This document shows positions 6,866 through 14,226 of a DNA stretch of 14,272 bases, piece by piece. The notes under the pieces were generated by a model. It was given only the letters and a program-made list of their open reading frames with translations, did no database searches and had not been told where the DNA came from. The first letter of the stretch is position 1. Each line of letters starts with the position of its first letter. The stretch is from Thermodesulfovibrio sp. (lineage in GTDB: Bacteria; Nitrospirota; Thermodesulfovibrionia; Thermodesulfovibrionales; JdFR-85): contig JALUSH010000070.1 in assembly GCA_027016675.1 (NCBI GenBank), positions 1 to 14,272 of the forward strand, written 5' to 3'. A program made the position numbers and the translations under genes.

Positions 6866-7840
6866 TTATTGGTGGAGTTTTATTTTATAGGAGAGGTTCA
6901 AAATAAAATCAGGTGCACCTGTTGTGTTTGGGTCTTCAGTAAGTGAAACCTCAAAGCTACTGTTTCCTGAATAATACCTGCCACCTAAAGACAGAAGAAA
7001 CCCCGTGCCATCGATAGCTGAAATGTCTGTTTCAGGGTATACTGATGAATGACCTTCAAGTTGAGCAATAAAACTCAAGTTCTTACCAAGCAGGCTCTCT
7101 ACAGCTACACTACCATAAAAAAAATCCCTCAAATCAACTTCATTGTATCCCTTCAACTTGCCTGGAAATACAATCCCGAAATTCCAGTACGAGATAATAT
7201 TGTCAGAGATAGATTTATCAAAAAGGATAGAAAAACCAGCATCCATACTACCATTACCATATCCTCTTCTGGCATTTCCTGTAGGTAGTTCGATGATTCC
7301 CATTATGCTGAAGTTAAATCTATCTGAAAGGATTAAGGATTTCTTTATCGAGACTCTTACGTCACCCGGACCGGTCTGATTTTTACCTTTGACTATCAGA
7401 CCACTATCTCTTCTCACCTCGTAGAGAAAACTGTTCAGAGGCCTTCCACTTCTGCCGTAATCAGGAAAACCAAAGGTCTTGTGATACACATCAAGAAATC
7501 CATCCATAAATCCACTGCTGAAGATAATCACGGGGATATTGATGCCAATTTCAGTAGTGTTTCCTAAAATTTTCTTGTATCTTAGATTAAACTCTGTTAT
7601 CTCCATGTCCAGATCAACAATCCAGGTTTCTGATCTCTGAACTAAGTAGGTACTTGAGTGAGAGATGCTTAGTGAAAAAGAATCCTCTAATGATGCCTTT
7701 TCTAAATATGGCGGACTGGCATGGAGGAATAGTGGAAACTGGTTCTTAACCTGTAAGGGACCATCAAAGGAAAATGACACAGACAATGGTGCCAATACAA
7801 ATAGAACAGTAATTATAGGTATCTTATATCCTGATTTCAT
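6866..7840 (-). CDS. DUF3187 family protein, probable outer-membrane beta-barrel
   Basis: A 324-residue protein of unknown function. It has a signal peptide: positively charged MKSGYK, then a hydrophobic stretch (residues 7-22) and a likely cut near 22-25. Family marks are DGPLQVKNQFPLFL (26-39) near the mature start, ELPTGNARRGYGNGSMDAG in the middle, and EDPNTTGAPDF (302-312) close to the end. Alternating polar/apolar strands and aromatic residues suit a beta-barrel in the outer membrane, which implies a Gram-negative envelope. The ATG at 7840 lacks a Shine-Dalgarno, and two overlapping TATAAT boxes (7846-7856, minus) end 5 and 10 bases before it, so a leaderless or nearly leaderless message is likely. 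It is divergent from mobA. It does not appear linked by function to apgM downstream. Confidence 0.8.
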   Translation of the reverse strand: MKSGYKIPIITVLFVLAPLSVSFSFDGPLQVKNQFPLFLHASPPYLEKASLEDSFSLSISHSSTYLVQRSETWIVDLDMEITEFNLRYKKILGNTTEIGINIPVIIFSSGFMDGFLDVYHKTFGFPDYGRSGRPLNSFLYEVRRDSGLIVKGKNQTGPGDVRVSIKKSLILSDRFNFSIMGIIELPTGNARRGYGNGSMDAGFSILFDKSISDNIISYWNFGIVFPGKLKGYNEVDLRDFFYGSVAVESLLGKNLSFIAQLEGHSSVYPETDISAIDGTGFLLSLGGRYYSGNSSFEVSLTEDPNTTGAPDFILNLSYKIKLHQ

Positions 7841-7845
7841 TGTTT

Positions 7846-7858
7846 ATTATATTATAAT
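7846..7858. promoter_or_regulatory. Divergent -10 elements between the DUF3187 gene and mobA
   Basis: Two overlapping TATAAT boxes on the minus strand (7851-7846 and 7856-7851) point to the DUF3187 gene, and a TATAAT on the plus strand (7853-7858) overlaps them and points to mobA. No clear -35 partner is seen for any of the three. An 8-base palindrome ATTGCAAT (7862-7869) lies just beyond. Confidence 0.35.
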
Positions 7859-7870
7859 TGAATTGCAATA

Positions 7871-7901
7871 TTGAAAAAACACCGTCCTTTTGGGTTATCA
7901 T
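7871..7901 (+). promoter_or_regulatory. Alternative promoter close to the mobA start
   Basis: TTGAAA (7871-7876) and TATCAT (7896-7901) are 19 bases apart, and only five bases separate the -10 from the mobA ATG at 7907. If used it would give a leaderless mobA mRNA. The long spacer makes it weaker than the apgM case. Confidence 0.25.
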
Positions 7902-7906
7902 TATCT

Positions 7907-8500
7907 ATGAAACTTACAGGTGTCATTCTCGCAGGTGGTTCAAACAGAAGATTTCCCATTCCAAAGGGTCTCTTGAAGATAGGCAATAAGCGAATAATCG
8001 AGACCTTGCTTGAGATCTACCAGGAGTTCTTTGACGAGATCATTATAAGCACAAATTCACCTGAGTTATATTTCCCATATAATGTTAAGTTAGTAGGTGA
8101 TGTATATCCTTCCATGGGTCCACTGGTGGGAATTTACTCTTCATTGATAAATGCCTCAAATGATGGCATATTTGTAACACCCTGTGATGCACCCTTTGTA
8201 AAGAGGGAACTTATTGAATATCTGATAGACCTCCATAGGGAAGAACCTGTTGTAATATGCCGTTACAAAGGTATTATTCATCCCCTCATAGGCATCTACA
8301 CAAAAAAAATACTTGAAAATATAGAACATGCTATAATAACAGGAAGGATAAGGATTGTTGACTTACTGAATGATGTAGATTGTCGTATAGTACAGGAAAA
8401 GGCTTTAATTCATATAGACCCAGAGGGGAGGAGTTTTGTTAATATAAATACACCGGATGACTTTAAAAAACATATAGGAGGACGGATATGTTTGGATTAG
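7907..8500 (+). CDS. mobA: Molybdenum cofactor guanylyltransferase (MobA family)
   Basis: Transfers GMP from GTP to molybdopterin cofactor to make the guanine dinucleotide form used by DMSO reductase-type enzymes such as formate dehydrogenases. With the ATG at 7907 it has 197 residues, as usual for MobA, and begins MKLTGVILAGG, exactly where the family begins. A TTG at 7871 would add 12 unsupported residues, so it was not used. Motifs are LAGGSNRRFPIPKGLL (8-23, the nucleotide-binding loop with K20), SMGPLVGIYSSL (69-80), TPCDAPFV (91-98, Mg-binding D94) and NINTPDDF (179-186). The loop reads FPIPKG in place of the common MGxxDK, a variant to note. There is no clear Shine-Dalgarno. The stop codon lies 13 bases inside tatA. 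Other nucleotidyltransferases share this fold, so the exact product is likely, not proven. Confidence 0.85.
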   Translation: MKLTGVILAGGSNRRFPIPKGLLKIGNKRIIETLLEIYQEFFDEIIISTNSPELYFPYNVKLVGDVYPSMGPLVGIYSSLINASNDGIFVTPCDAPFVKRELIEYLIDLHREEPVVICRYKGIIHPLIGIYTKKILENIEHAIITGRIRIVDLLNDVDCRIVQEKALIHIDPEGRSFVNINTPDDFKKHIGGRICLD

Positions 8501-8703
8501 GAATGCCAGAGTTGATAATCATCTTTTTGATTGTTGTTGTGCTCTTTGGCGCATCGAGACTTCCAGAACTTGGTAAAGGAATAGGACAGGCCATAAAGAA
8601 TTTCAAGAAGGCCACATCCGAGCCTGAAGAAATAGATGTAACCCCGAAAAAGCCTGTTGAAAAAGAGACCAACAGTTCTTCAGAGGGCCAAGAAAAGGCA
8701 TAA
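8488..8703 (+). CDS. tatA: Sec-independent protein translocase subunit TatA
   Basis: Forms the pore-like oligomer of the twin-arginine pathway, which exports folded proteins, often with cofactors, across the inner membrane. The 71 residues show the standard build: a short N-terminal periplasmic part with MPELIIIFLIVVVLFGASR (6-24) as the membrane helix and hinge, then the amphipathic helix RLPELGKGIGQAIKNFKKA (24-42), and an acidic, Lys/Glu-rich tail. The FG.SRLPELGKGIG signature is nearly ideal. The start overlaps the end of mobA by 13 bases, with TAGGAGGA six bases before the ATG, so translation is probably coupled. tatB and tatC are not in the window. The link with mobA makes sense because many molybdopterin enzymes are Tat substrates. 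A TatE or TatB role is less likely given the length. Confidence 0.95.
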   Translation: MFGLGMPELIIIFLIVVVLFGASRLPELGKGIGQAIKNFKKATSEPEEIDVTPKKPVEKETNSSSEGQEKA

Positions 8704-9801
8704 GTGAACAGAGGTATAATCTTAGAGATTGACCTAAACAAGCTCAGGTCTAATCTTGGTTATATAAAAAGAAAGGTAGGCCATAGAAAGATAATCGCCG
8801 TTGTAAAGGCAGACGCCTATGGTCACGGTGCTATCGAAATATCTAAGGCTCTGGAGAAAGAAGGGGTTTCCTTCTTTGGTGTAGCCTATCTTTCTGAGGC
8901 CATTGATTTAAGAGAAAACGGAATAAAATCCCCCATTGTAGTCTTTTTCGATAATGACATTACTGATGACATAATAAAGTACTCCCTTGTTCCTGTTATC
9001 AACAGTATAAGATCTGCAAAAGAGATATCAAAACTTTCAAAAAGATTCAACAAGGAAATTCCTGTTCATATCAATATAGATACAGGCATGGGACGAATGG
9101 GAATAAGGCATGACACTTTCAACAGGGATTTTGAGAAAATTATAAGCCTTCCCGGAATCAGGATAACAGGTATCATGAGCCACTTTTCAGATGCTGATCT
9201 CTCTGACCATAGTGTTGCAATCAACCAGTTAGAAATCTTTCGAGGGGCACTGGCTTTCTTAAAATCGAAAGGAATCACAGCCATGGCGCACATGGCAAAC
9301 AGTGCCGCCGTTATAAATCTTCCTGAGACCTATCTTGACGCTGTACGACCAGGTATACTCCTTTATGGTGTAAGCCCCTGTCCTTCAGACTATGAAAATT
9401 CTGTAATGGAGGCAAAAAGCAACATTATAGATATCAGAAGACTCAAGAAAGGCACATCTGTAAGCTATGGAAGAACCTACATAACACAGCGCAATAGTCT
9501 TATTGGACTGATACCAGGTGGATATGCTGATGGTATAATGCGTACCATGTCAAACAGGGGCTGTGTACTTGTCAGAGGAAGGCCTGCCCAGATTGTGGGA
9601 AGAGTCTGTATGGATCTGACGATGATTGATCTGACAGATCTCAGAGACGTCAGGGTTGGGGATGAGGTGGTACTGATGGGGGCTCAGGGTAACTCAAGGA
9701 TAACAGCAGATGATCTTGCTAAATGGGCAGGAACCATATCCTATGAGATACTTACAACTCTTGGTAACTCGGGCAGACGCATATACAGAGGGCTACAATG
9801 A
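8704..9801 (+). CDS. alr: Alanine racemase
   Basis: PLP enzyme that converts L-alanine to D-alanine for peptidoglycan. The 365 residues are normal length. The PLP lysine is K35 in VVKADAYGHG (33-42), and the catalytic tyrosine of the second active-site base is Y255 in SVSYGRTY (252-259). Also present are DTGMGRMGI (126-134), MSHFSDAD (158-165), HMANSAA (196-202), RPGILLYG (215-222), PGGYADG (271-277) and GRVCMDLTMIDL (299-310). The start is GTG at 8704, placed directly after the tatA TAA with no gap; AAAAGG at the end of tatA can serve as ribosome binding site. The end overlaps the next gene by four bases (ATGA). It is thus the third gene of a coupled unit mobA-tatA-alr-UPF0182. Confidence 0.96.
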   Translation: MNRGIILEIDLNKLRSNLGYIKRKVGHRKIIAVVKADAYGHGAIEISKALEKEGVSFFGVAYLSEAIDLRENGIKSPIVVFFDNDITDDIIKYSLVPVINSIRSAKEISKLSKRFNKEIPVHINIDTGMGRMGIRHDTFNRDFEKIISLPGIRITGIMSHFSDADLSDHSVAINQLEIFRGALAFLKSKGITAMAHMANSAAVINLPETYLDAVRPGILLYGVSPCPSDYENSVMEAKSNIIDIRRLKKGTSVSYGRTYITQRNSLIGLIPGGYADGIMRTMSNRGCVLVRGRPAQIVGRVCMDLTMIDLTDLRDVRVGDEVVLMGAQGNSRITADDLAKWAGTISYEILTTLGNSGRRIYRGLQ

Positions 9802-12524
9802 AAAAAAATATCCTCTTTATCCTTGGAATAACTCTTGTATTAATTCTCCTGGCAAGTCTTTTTACATCCATAGGCTTTTATGTAGACTATCTATTCTTCA
9901 AAGAGGTGGGGCTGGTCTCTGTATTTCAAAAGACCTTCCTTACAAAAATATTTACAGGTGGGGTATTCTTTATTGTTACCTTCATACTTTATACACTGAA
10001 TACGATTATCTGCAACTCCAAGGACTTCCCCCAGGGACGACTCTACCAGCTTGAAAAGAATCTCTACGTTCTGAGAAAGTACGACCTTAATGATATAGTA
10101 AAAAAACTCACCCTCTTTGTGGGCATCTTCATATGCCTCTTTCTTGGTATAAATGGAAGTAGATACTGGGATGAGATACTCCTCTATATTAACAGTATTA
10201 ATGCAGGCATCAGTGACCCTCTCTTTGGCAAAGACATATCCTTCTATCTATTCAGATACCCACTTCTGCAGATTGTAAACAGCATGTCATCGATTTTTAT
10301 TTTCATCCTGATAGTAACTACCCTGACCAACTACACCCTCAGAGGCGGAATTACCTATATTGAAGGGCTCTTCAGTATAGACAGACGTGTGAGGCTGCAT
10401 ATAACAGTGCTTTTTTCTATCCTCTTACTTAACATGGCCTTTAAATTCTATCTTAATCGATTTGATCTGTTATTCAGCAGGCATGATATCCTCTTTGGTG
10501 CATCCTATACGGATGTCAAGGCCCGTCTATTTGCCTATAATATAATGATAATTCTTAGTACAATTACTTCCATCCTGCTCTTTTACGGCATCTATAAAAG
10601 GGCCCCTTTGTTTATAATCGTTCCTCTTGCCACACTCCTGATCGTCTATATTGTGGGGCTCAGTGTGTATCCCTCTCTTCTACAAAGCTTCAAGGTAACT
10701 CCTAACGAGATCGTTCTTGAACGACCCTATATCAAACATCATATAGCATTCACTCGTATTGGCTACGATCTTGACAAGATCAAAATACAGCCCTTTGATC
10801 CAGCCAAGGGGTTATCAGCAGAAGATATAGAAAGGAATATCTCCACCATCAGAAACATCAGATTGTGGGATGAAGAGCCCCTTCTGAAGACCTACAGCCA
10901 GCTTCAACAGATAAGAACCTATTATAAGTTCAATGATGTTGACAATGATCGTTATATAATCAATGGAAAGTACATACAGGTTATGCTCTCACCAAGGGAG
11001 CTATCCTATGAAGACCTTCCTGGCAAGACATGGATAAATGAACGGCTTGTATATACCCATGGTATCGGCCTGACCATGGGCACTGTAAGTGGCATAACAG
11101 AAGAGGGACTACCTGAGTTCATACTCAAGGATATTCCACCTGTAACAGCAGGCAATATTGAGGATATCAAGATCAATCGACCGGAGATCTATTATGGAGA
11201 GAGTACCAATGAGTATGTGGTGGTTAACACAAAGGTCAGGGAATTCGGATATCCCACAAAGAGCGGGAATGTCTATACCCATTATGAAGGCAACGGTGGT
11301 GTGAGATTGTCCAATATATTAAAAAGGACGCTGTTTGCGTTGCACTTTGGAGATTTCAAGTTGATTCTCTCCACAGATATCAAGGGAGAAAGCAGGATCA
11401 TATATTACAGAAACATCATTGAGCGTGTAGAGAAGATAGCTCCCTTTATGATCTACGACCAGGATCCCTATATGATGATCTCTGATGATGGAAAGCTATA
11501 CTGGATAATAGATGCATACACATATACCAATCGCCTTCCCTATTCTGAACCCATCAGTAGAGGGATTAATTATATCAGAAACCCTGTTAAGGCGGTTGTT
11601 GATGCCTATGATGGCACCCTGACATTTTACATAGTTGATGAAAAAGATATACTGATAAGAACCTACAAAAGGATATTTCCTGATCTGTTTAAACCATACA
11701 AGGAGATGCCCCAGGATATAAAAAGACACATTCGATATCCCCGGACACTTATGAAGGTTCAATCAAGTATGTTTGCCACATTCCATATGACTGACCCCAG
11801 GGTGTTTTATAATAAAGAAGACCTCTGGGAGATACCAGTGTATAAAGGAAAATCCATGGAACCCTATTATCTGATCCTTACACTGCCAAAGGACAATACA
11901 GAAGGAATGAAATCCAAAGGTAAAGAGGAGTTTGTTCTTCTTGTACCTTTTACTCCTGCAAAAAGAGACAATCTTGCTGCATGGATGGCCGCAAGATGTG
12001 ATGGTGAAAACTATGGTAATATTATAGTCTACACATTCCCCAGGGACAGACTCGTCTTTGGTCCACGGCAGATAGATGCACGGATTGACCAAAATGCCTA
12101 TATCTCACAGCAACTGACACTCTGGGGACAGCGTGGCTCAGATGTCATCAGAGGAAGTCTCCTTATAATACCCATTGAGAACTCCCTGATCTATGTACAA
12201 CCCCTGTATCTTGTTGCAACAGACAGGGTCGGCCTTCCAGAGCTAAGAAGGGTTATCGTGGCCTATGAAAATGAGGTGGTGATGAAGGAAAATCTCCAGG
12301 CAGCACTTTACAGTCTTTTTAACGCATCTACAAAGGAGTTCGTCTTTTCAAGAAAGACCATTAAAAAGCCTGCTGAATTACCACAAACCAATCTGGGCCG
12401 TAAGGCATTTGAAAGTCTTCTTAAGGCAAAGGAGGCACTGAAAAAGGAGGACTGGGCAACATTCGGCAGATATTTGAAGGAGACAGAAAAATTACTCAAA
12501 GACCTTGCAGAGAAGGGGAAGTAA
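9798..12524 (+). CDS. UPF0182 (COG1615) family integral membrane protein
   Basis: A 908-residue protein of the UPF0182 family, function not established. About seven transmembrane segments fill the first third (near residues 5-26, 51-71, 104-121, 155-178, 200-219, 246-265 and 269-295), followed by a soluble domain of some 600 residues, probably outside the membrane. Family marks include FGKDISFYLFRYP (143-155), TPNEIVLERPYIKHHI (301-316), PRQIDARIDQNAYIS, the LTLWGQRGSDVIRGSLLIIP stretch and VQPLYLVA. The end (about residues 860-908) is a charged helix, likely coiled. The ATG overlaps the alr stop as ATGA, with AGAGGG upstream, so coupling is likely. No terminator is seen after the TAA. The position behind alr suggests an envelope role, but this is only context. 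Confidence 0.93.
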   Translation: MKKNILFILGITLVLILLASLFTSIGFYVDYLFFKEVGLVSVFQKTFLTKIFTGGVFFIVTFILYTLNTIICNSKDFPQGRLYQLEKNLYVLRKYDLNDIVKKLTLFVGIFICLFLGINGSRYWDEILLYINSINAGISDPLFGKDISFYLFRYPLLQIVNSMSSIFIFILIVTTLTNYTLRGGITYIEGLFSIDRRVRLHITVLFSILLLNMAFKFYLNRFDLLFSRHDILFGASYTDVKARLFAYNIMIILSTITSILLFYGIYKRAPLFIIVPLATLLIVYIVGLSVYPSLLQSFKVTPNEIVLERPYIKHHIAFTRIGYDLDKIKIQPFDPAKGLSAEDIERNISTIRNIRLWDEEPLLKTYSQLQQIRTYYKFNDVDNDRYIINGKYIQVMLSPRELSYEDLPGKTWINERLVYTHGIGLTMGTVSGITEEGLPEFILKDIPPVTAGNIEDIKINRPEIYYGESTNEYVVVNTKVREFGYPTKSGNVYTHYEGNGGVRLSNILKRTLFALHFGDFKLILSTDIKGESRIIYYRNIIERVEKIAPFMIYDQDPYMMISDDGKLYWIIDAYTYTNRLPYSEPISRGINYIRNPVKAVVDAYDGTLTFYIVDEKDILIRTYKRIFPDLFKPYKEMPQDIKRHIRYPRTLMKVQSSMFATFHMTDPRVFYNKEDLWEIPVYKGKSMEPYYLILTLPKDNTEGMKSKGKEEFVLLVPFTPAKRDNLAAWMAARCDGENYGNIIVYTFPRDRLVFGPRQIDARIDQNAYISQQLTLWGQRGSDVIRGSLLIIPIENSLIYVQPLYLVATDRVGLPELRRVIVAYENEVVMKENLQAALYSLFNASTKEFVFSRKTIKKPAELPQTNLGRKAFESLLKAKEALKKEDWATFGRYLKETEKLLKDLAEKGK

Positions 12525-12532
12525 TAGTATGG

Positions 12533-12562
12533 TTGCCTATCTTGTCCATATCATAGTAGAAT
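12533..12562 (+). promoter_or_regulatory. Weak candidate promoter before the oxidoreductase beta subunit
   Basis: TTGCCT (12533-12538, 4 of 6) and TAGAAT (12557-12562, 5 of 6) are 18 bases apart in the 64-base gap behind the UPF0182 gene. A start near 12569 would leave a short leader of about 20 bases containing the Shine-Dalgarno. Read-through from the upstream operon is equally possible because no terminator is seen. Confidence 0.3.
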
Positions 12563-12588
12563 GAAAAAGCAAAAGGAGGATTTTTATT

Positions 12589-13437
12589 TTGCCGGATATA
12601 GAGGATTATGAAGGTCAGGTACCTGCCTGGTGTCCTGGGTGTGGTAATTTCTCCATCTTAAAGACCCTCAAAGAGGCTCTACTTGAACTTCAGATACCAC
12701 CCCACAGGTTTACCATTGTCTCAGGTATTGGTCAGGCAGGAAAACTCCCCCATTATATAAAGTGTAACACCTTTAATGGACTTCACGGCAGGACACTTCC
12801 TGTGGCAACAGGGATAAAACTTGCCAACCATACAATGAATGTTTTAGCAGTTGCCGGAGATGGTGATTGCTATGGCGAGGGTGGTAACCATCTCATACAT
12901 GCAATACGGAGAAATATAAATATCACCCTCTTTGTTCATAACAATCAGGTATATGGACTCACAAAGGGCCAGGCATCACCCACCACAATGGAAGGTATAA
13001 TAACCAAGACCCAGCCCTTTGGTAGTCTATCAGAGGCACTCAACCCGCTGGCAATGGCTGTAGCCCTTGATTGCAGTTTTGTTGCCAGGGGATTTGCAGG
13101 TGATAGGGATTTCCTCCGTAAATTAATGAAGGAAGCTATACAGCATAAGGGGTTTGCATTACTTGATATCCTTCAGCCCTGCATAACCTTTAACAAGATT
13201 AATACCTATAAGTGGTACAGCGACAGGGTGTATCATATTGATGACAGCCATGACCCATATGACCGTATTGAAGCATTCAAAAAGGCCCTTGAATGGGGGG
13301 ACAGGATTCCCACAGGGATTATATTCAGAAACAACAGAGAATGCTATGAAGAAAAAATACCTGTAATCAGAGAAGCCCCACTTATACATCAGCCCTTTGC
13401 CCCTGAAAAGGCAAGGAAAGAACTGGCCTATTTGTAG
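12589..13437 (+). CDS. 2-oxoacid:ferredoxin oxidoreductase, beta subunit
   Basis: Thiamine diphosphate-binding subunit of a two- or four-subunit enzyme that converts 2-oxoacids and CoA to acyl-CoA, CO2 and reduced ferredoxin (2-oxoglutarate or pyruvate type). Residues: WCPGCG (14-19) gives cluster ligands C15 and C18, and C198 in LQPCITFN is the likely further ligand; AVAGDGDCYGEGGNHLIHA (87-105) to HNN (117-119) is the ThDP/Mg motif; NQVYGLTKGQASPTT (119-133) and the C-terminal PFO-beta extension (about 195-270) complete the 282-residue family length. The start is TTG at 12589, chosen because AAAAGGAGGA lies nine bases upstream and the family begins at this point (PDIEDYEGQVPAWCPGCG). The alpha subunit, normally just upstream, is absent: the upstream gene is UPF0182 and the downstream one is on the other strand. 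Substrate not decided. Confidence 0.92.
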   Translation: MPDIEDYEGQVPAWCPGCGNFSILKTLKEALLELQIPPHRFTIVSGIGQAGKLPHYIKCNTFNGLHGRTLPVATGIKLANHTMNVLAVAGDGDCYGEGGNHLIHAIRRNINITLFVHNNQVYGLTKGQASPTTMEGIITKTQPFGSLSEALNPLAMAVALDCSFVARGFAGDRDFLRKLMKEAIQHKGFALLDILQPCITFNKINTYKWYSDRVYHIDDSHDPYDRIEAFKKALEWGDRIPTGIIFRNNRECYEEKIPVIREAPLIHQPFAPEKARKELAYL

Positions 13438-14030
13438 ACAAGCATGACTATATCATCCCTTATGAGACCATGATGGATCAGGAATCTTCTTGAGAGTTCA
13501 TTGACGGTAAAATGAACAAGCTCTACAGGGTCCACGTAATAAAGCTCTATGTCCTTTTTCAATGTATATGATGACAGGCAATCCAGATAAAGGCAATACC
13601 TTGTATGGGAAAAGAGAATTTTCAGCATACGTCTCATTATATTTGAAATATCAGCAATCCTGAGATTGAAAACACCGCATATAAAAACGATGTCATATTC
13701 CTTTCGAAGGGTTTCCTCTTCGATATCCAGTACAAGGAACTCCACGTCAGGATACTTCTTTTTTGCCAGATCAATGAGATTTTCATTTATATCAATGCCA
13801 GTGTATTTACAGGAAAAGCCTCTTTCAGAAAGGAACCTGTAAAAGTCACCTTTGCCACATCCAAAATCAAGGATAGTTTTTCCATTGATGTTCCCCATGA
13901 TAGTCAGGAATGTCTCGTATCGAAGCCTCTGTCCCTCAGGGGTCCAGCGAACTGCCTGAGGTGTATCACCAAAGTGCTTAAGGTGGATGTTATAAAATTC
14001 AATCAGTTCCTTTCTGGAAAGATAATCCAT
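13428..14030 (-). CDS. Class I SAM-dependent methyltransferase
   Basis: A 200-residue protein with a Rossmann-fold methyltransferase domain. Motif I is ILDFGCGKGDFYRFL (about 52-66), followed by the acidic motif II loop YTGIDINENLIDLAKK (75-90) and a motif III-like FLVLDIEEE (97-105). The N-terminal part, LIEFYNIHLKHFGDTPQAVR (9-28) with the following WTPEGQRLRYETF, looks like a conserved family signature, but I cannot name a substrate. The start is ATG at 14030, with GGGGAAAG five bases before it. A TTG at 14072 would add 14 residues that read through the dispersed repeat and was rejected. The 3' end overlaps the convergent oxidoreductase gene by 10 bases, and no terminator is visible between them. 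About 190 bases of hairpin-rich sequence lie upstream, up to a promoter candidate at 14227-14249. Confidence 0.8.
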   Translation of the reverse strand: MDYLSRKELIEFYNIHLKHFGDTPQAVRWTPEGQRLRYETFLTIMGNINGKTILDFGCGKGDFYRFLSERGFSCKYTGIDINENLIDLAKKKYPDVEFLVLDIEEETLRKEYDIVFICGVFNLRIADISNIMRRMLKILFSHTRYCLYLDCLSSYTLKKDIELYYVDPVELVHFTVNELSRRFLIHHGLIRDDIVMLVYK

Positions 14031-14066
14031 GGTGCTTTCCCCAGCCCCAGCAACATACAGTATTTT

Positions 14067-14097
14067 ACCCAAATCCAGTGATAAAGTTCATAGCAGT
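14067..14097 (-). repeat. 31-bp dispersed repeat, copy B
   Basis: Inverted relative to copy A (547-577), with 30 of 31 bases the same. On the minus strand it reads toward the methyltransferase start, ending 37 bases before the ATG at 14030. In one frame both copies code CYEL-Y-(R/H)-WIWV, but copy B has no visible start for such a peptide. The single difference changes CGC to CAC in this frame. Confidence 0.8.
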
Positions 14098-14128
14098 GGT
14101 ATGGTAGAGTCTTACACTTCCCAGATAA

Positions 14129-14154
14129 CCCAGAAAATCTACCGATTTTCTGGG
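14129..14154. repeat. Hairpin with perfect 11-bp stem
   Basis: CCCAGAAAATC and GATTTTCTGGG pair fully around a TACC loop. It is not followed by a T-run on the minus strand (TTATCTGGG follows) or on the plus strand (GATCCCTC follows), so it is not a normal terminator. The palindrome GGGATCCC (14153-14160) links it to the next hairpin. Confidence 0.7.
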
Positions 14155-14157
14155 GAT

Positions 14158-14196
14158 CCCTCATTCTCAGCGGATTTCCATGTCCGCTTCTGAGGG
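14158..14196. repeat. Interrupted 12-bp hairpin
   Basis: CCCTCA (14158-14163) pairs with TGAGGG (14191-14196), and AGCGGA (14169-14174) with TCCGCT (14183-14188), around an 8-base loop. The two stem parts are separated by an uneven internal loop of 5 and 2 bases. It stands directly beside the 14129-14154 hairpin and overlaps by two bases a third inverted repeat, GGAATTT/AAATTCC (14195-14222). Confidence 0.6.
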
Positions 14197-14226
14197 AATT
14201 TTCGGATCATAAGGGAAATTCCATTT

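Noticed and set aside
7871..7906. TTG at 7871 as the start of mobA
   Set aside because: It would add 12 residues before the normal MobA start (MKLTGVILAGG), has no Shine-Dalgarno, and coincides with a possible -35 box.
8463..8741. Open frame on the minus strand covering tatA
   Set aside because: It is antisense to tatA and the joins with mobA and alr, all three strongly supported; no ribosome binding site or motif of its own.
14031..14072. TTG at 14072 as the start of the methyltransferase
   Set aside because: The added 14 residues begin within the dispersed repeat, with no Shine-Dalgarno; the ATG at 14030 has GGGGAAAG at a suitable distance.
14129..14222. Series of hairpins as terminators for a gene arriving from the right
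   Set aside because: None of the three stems is followed by a T-run on the minus strand, so they are recorded as repeats or leader structure.
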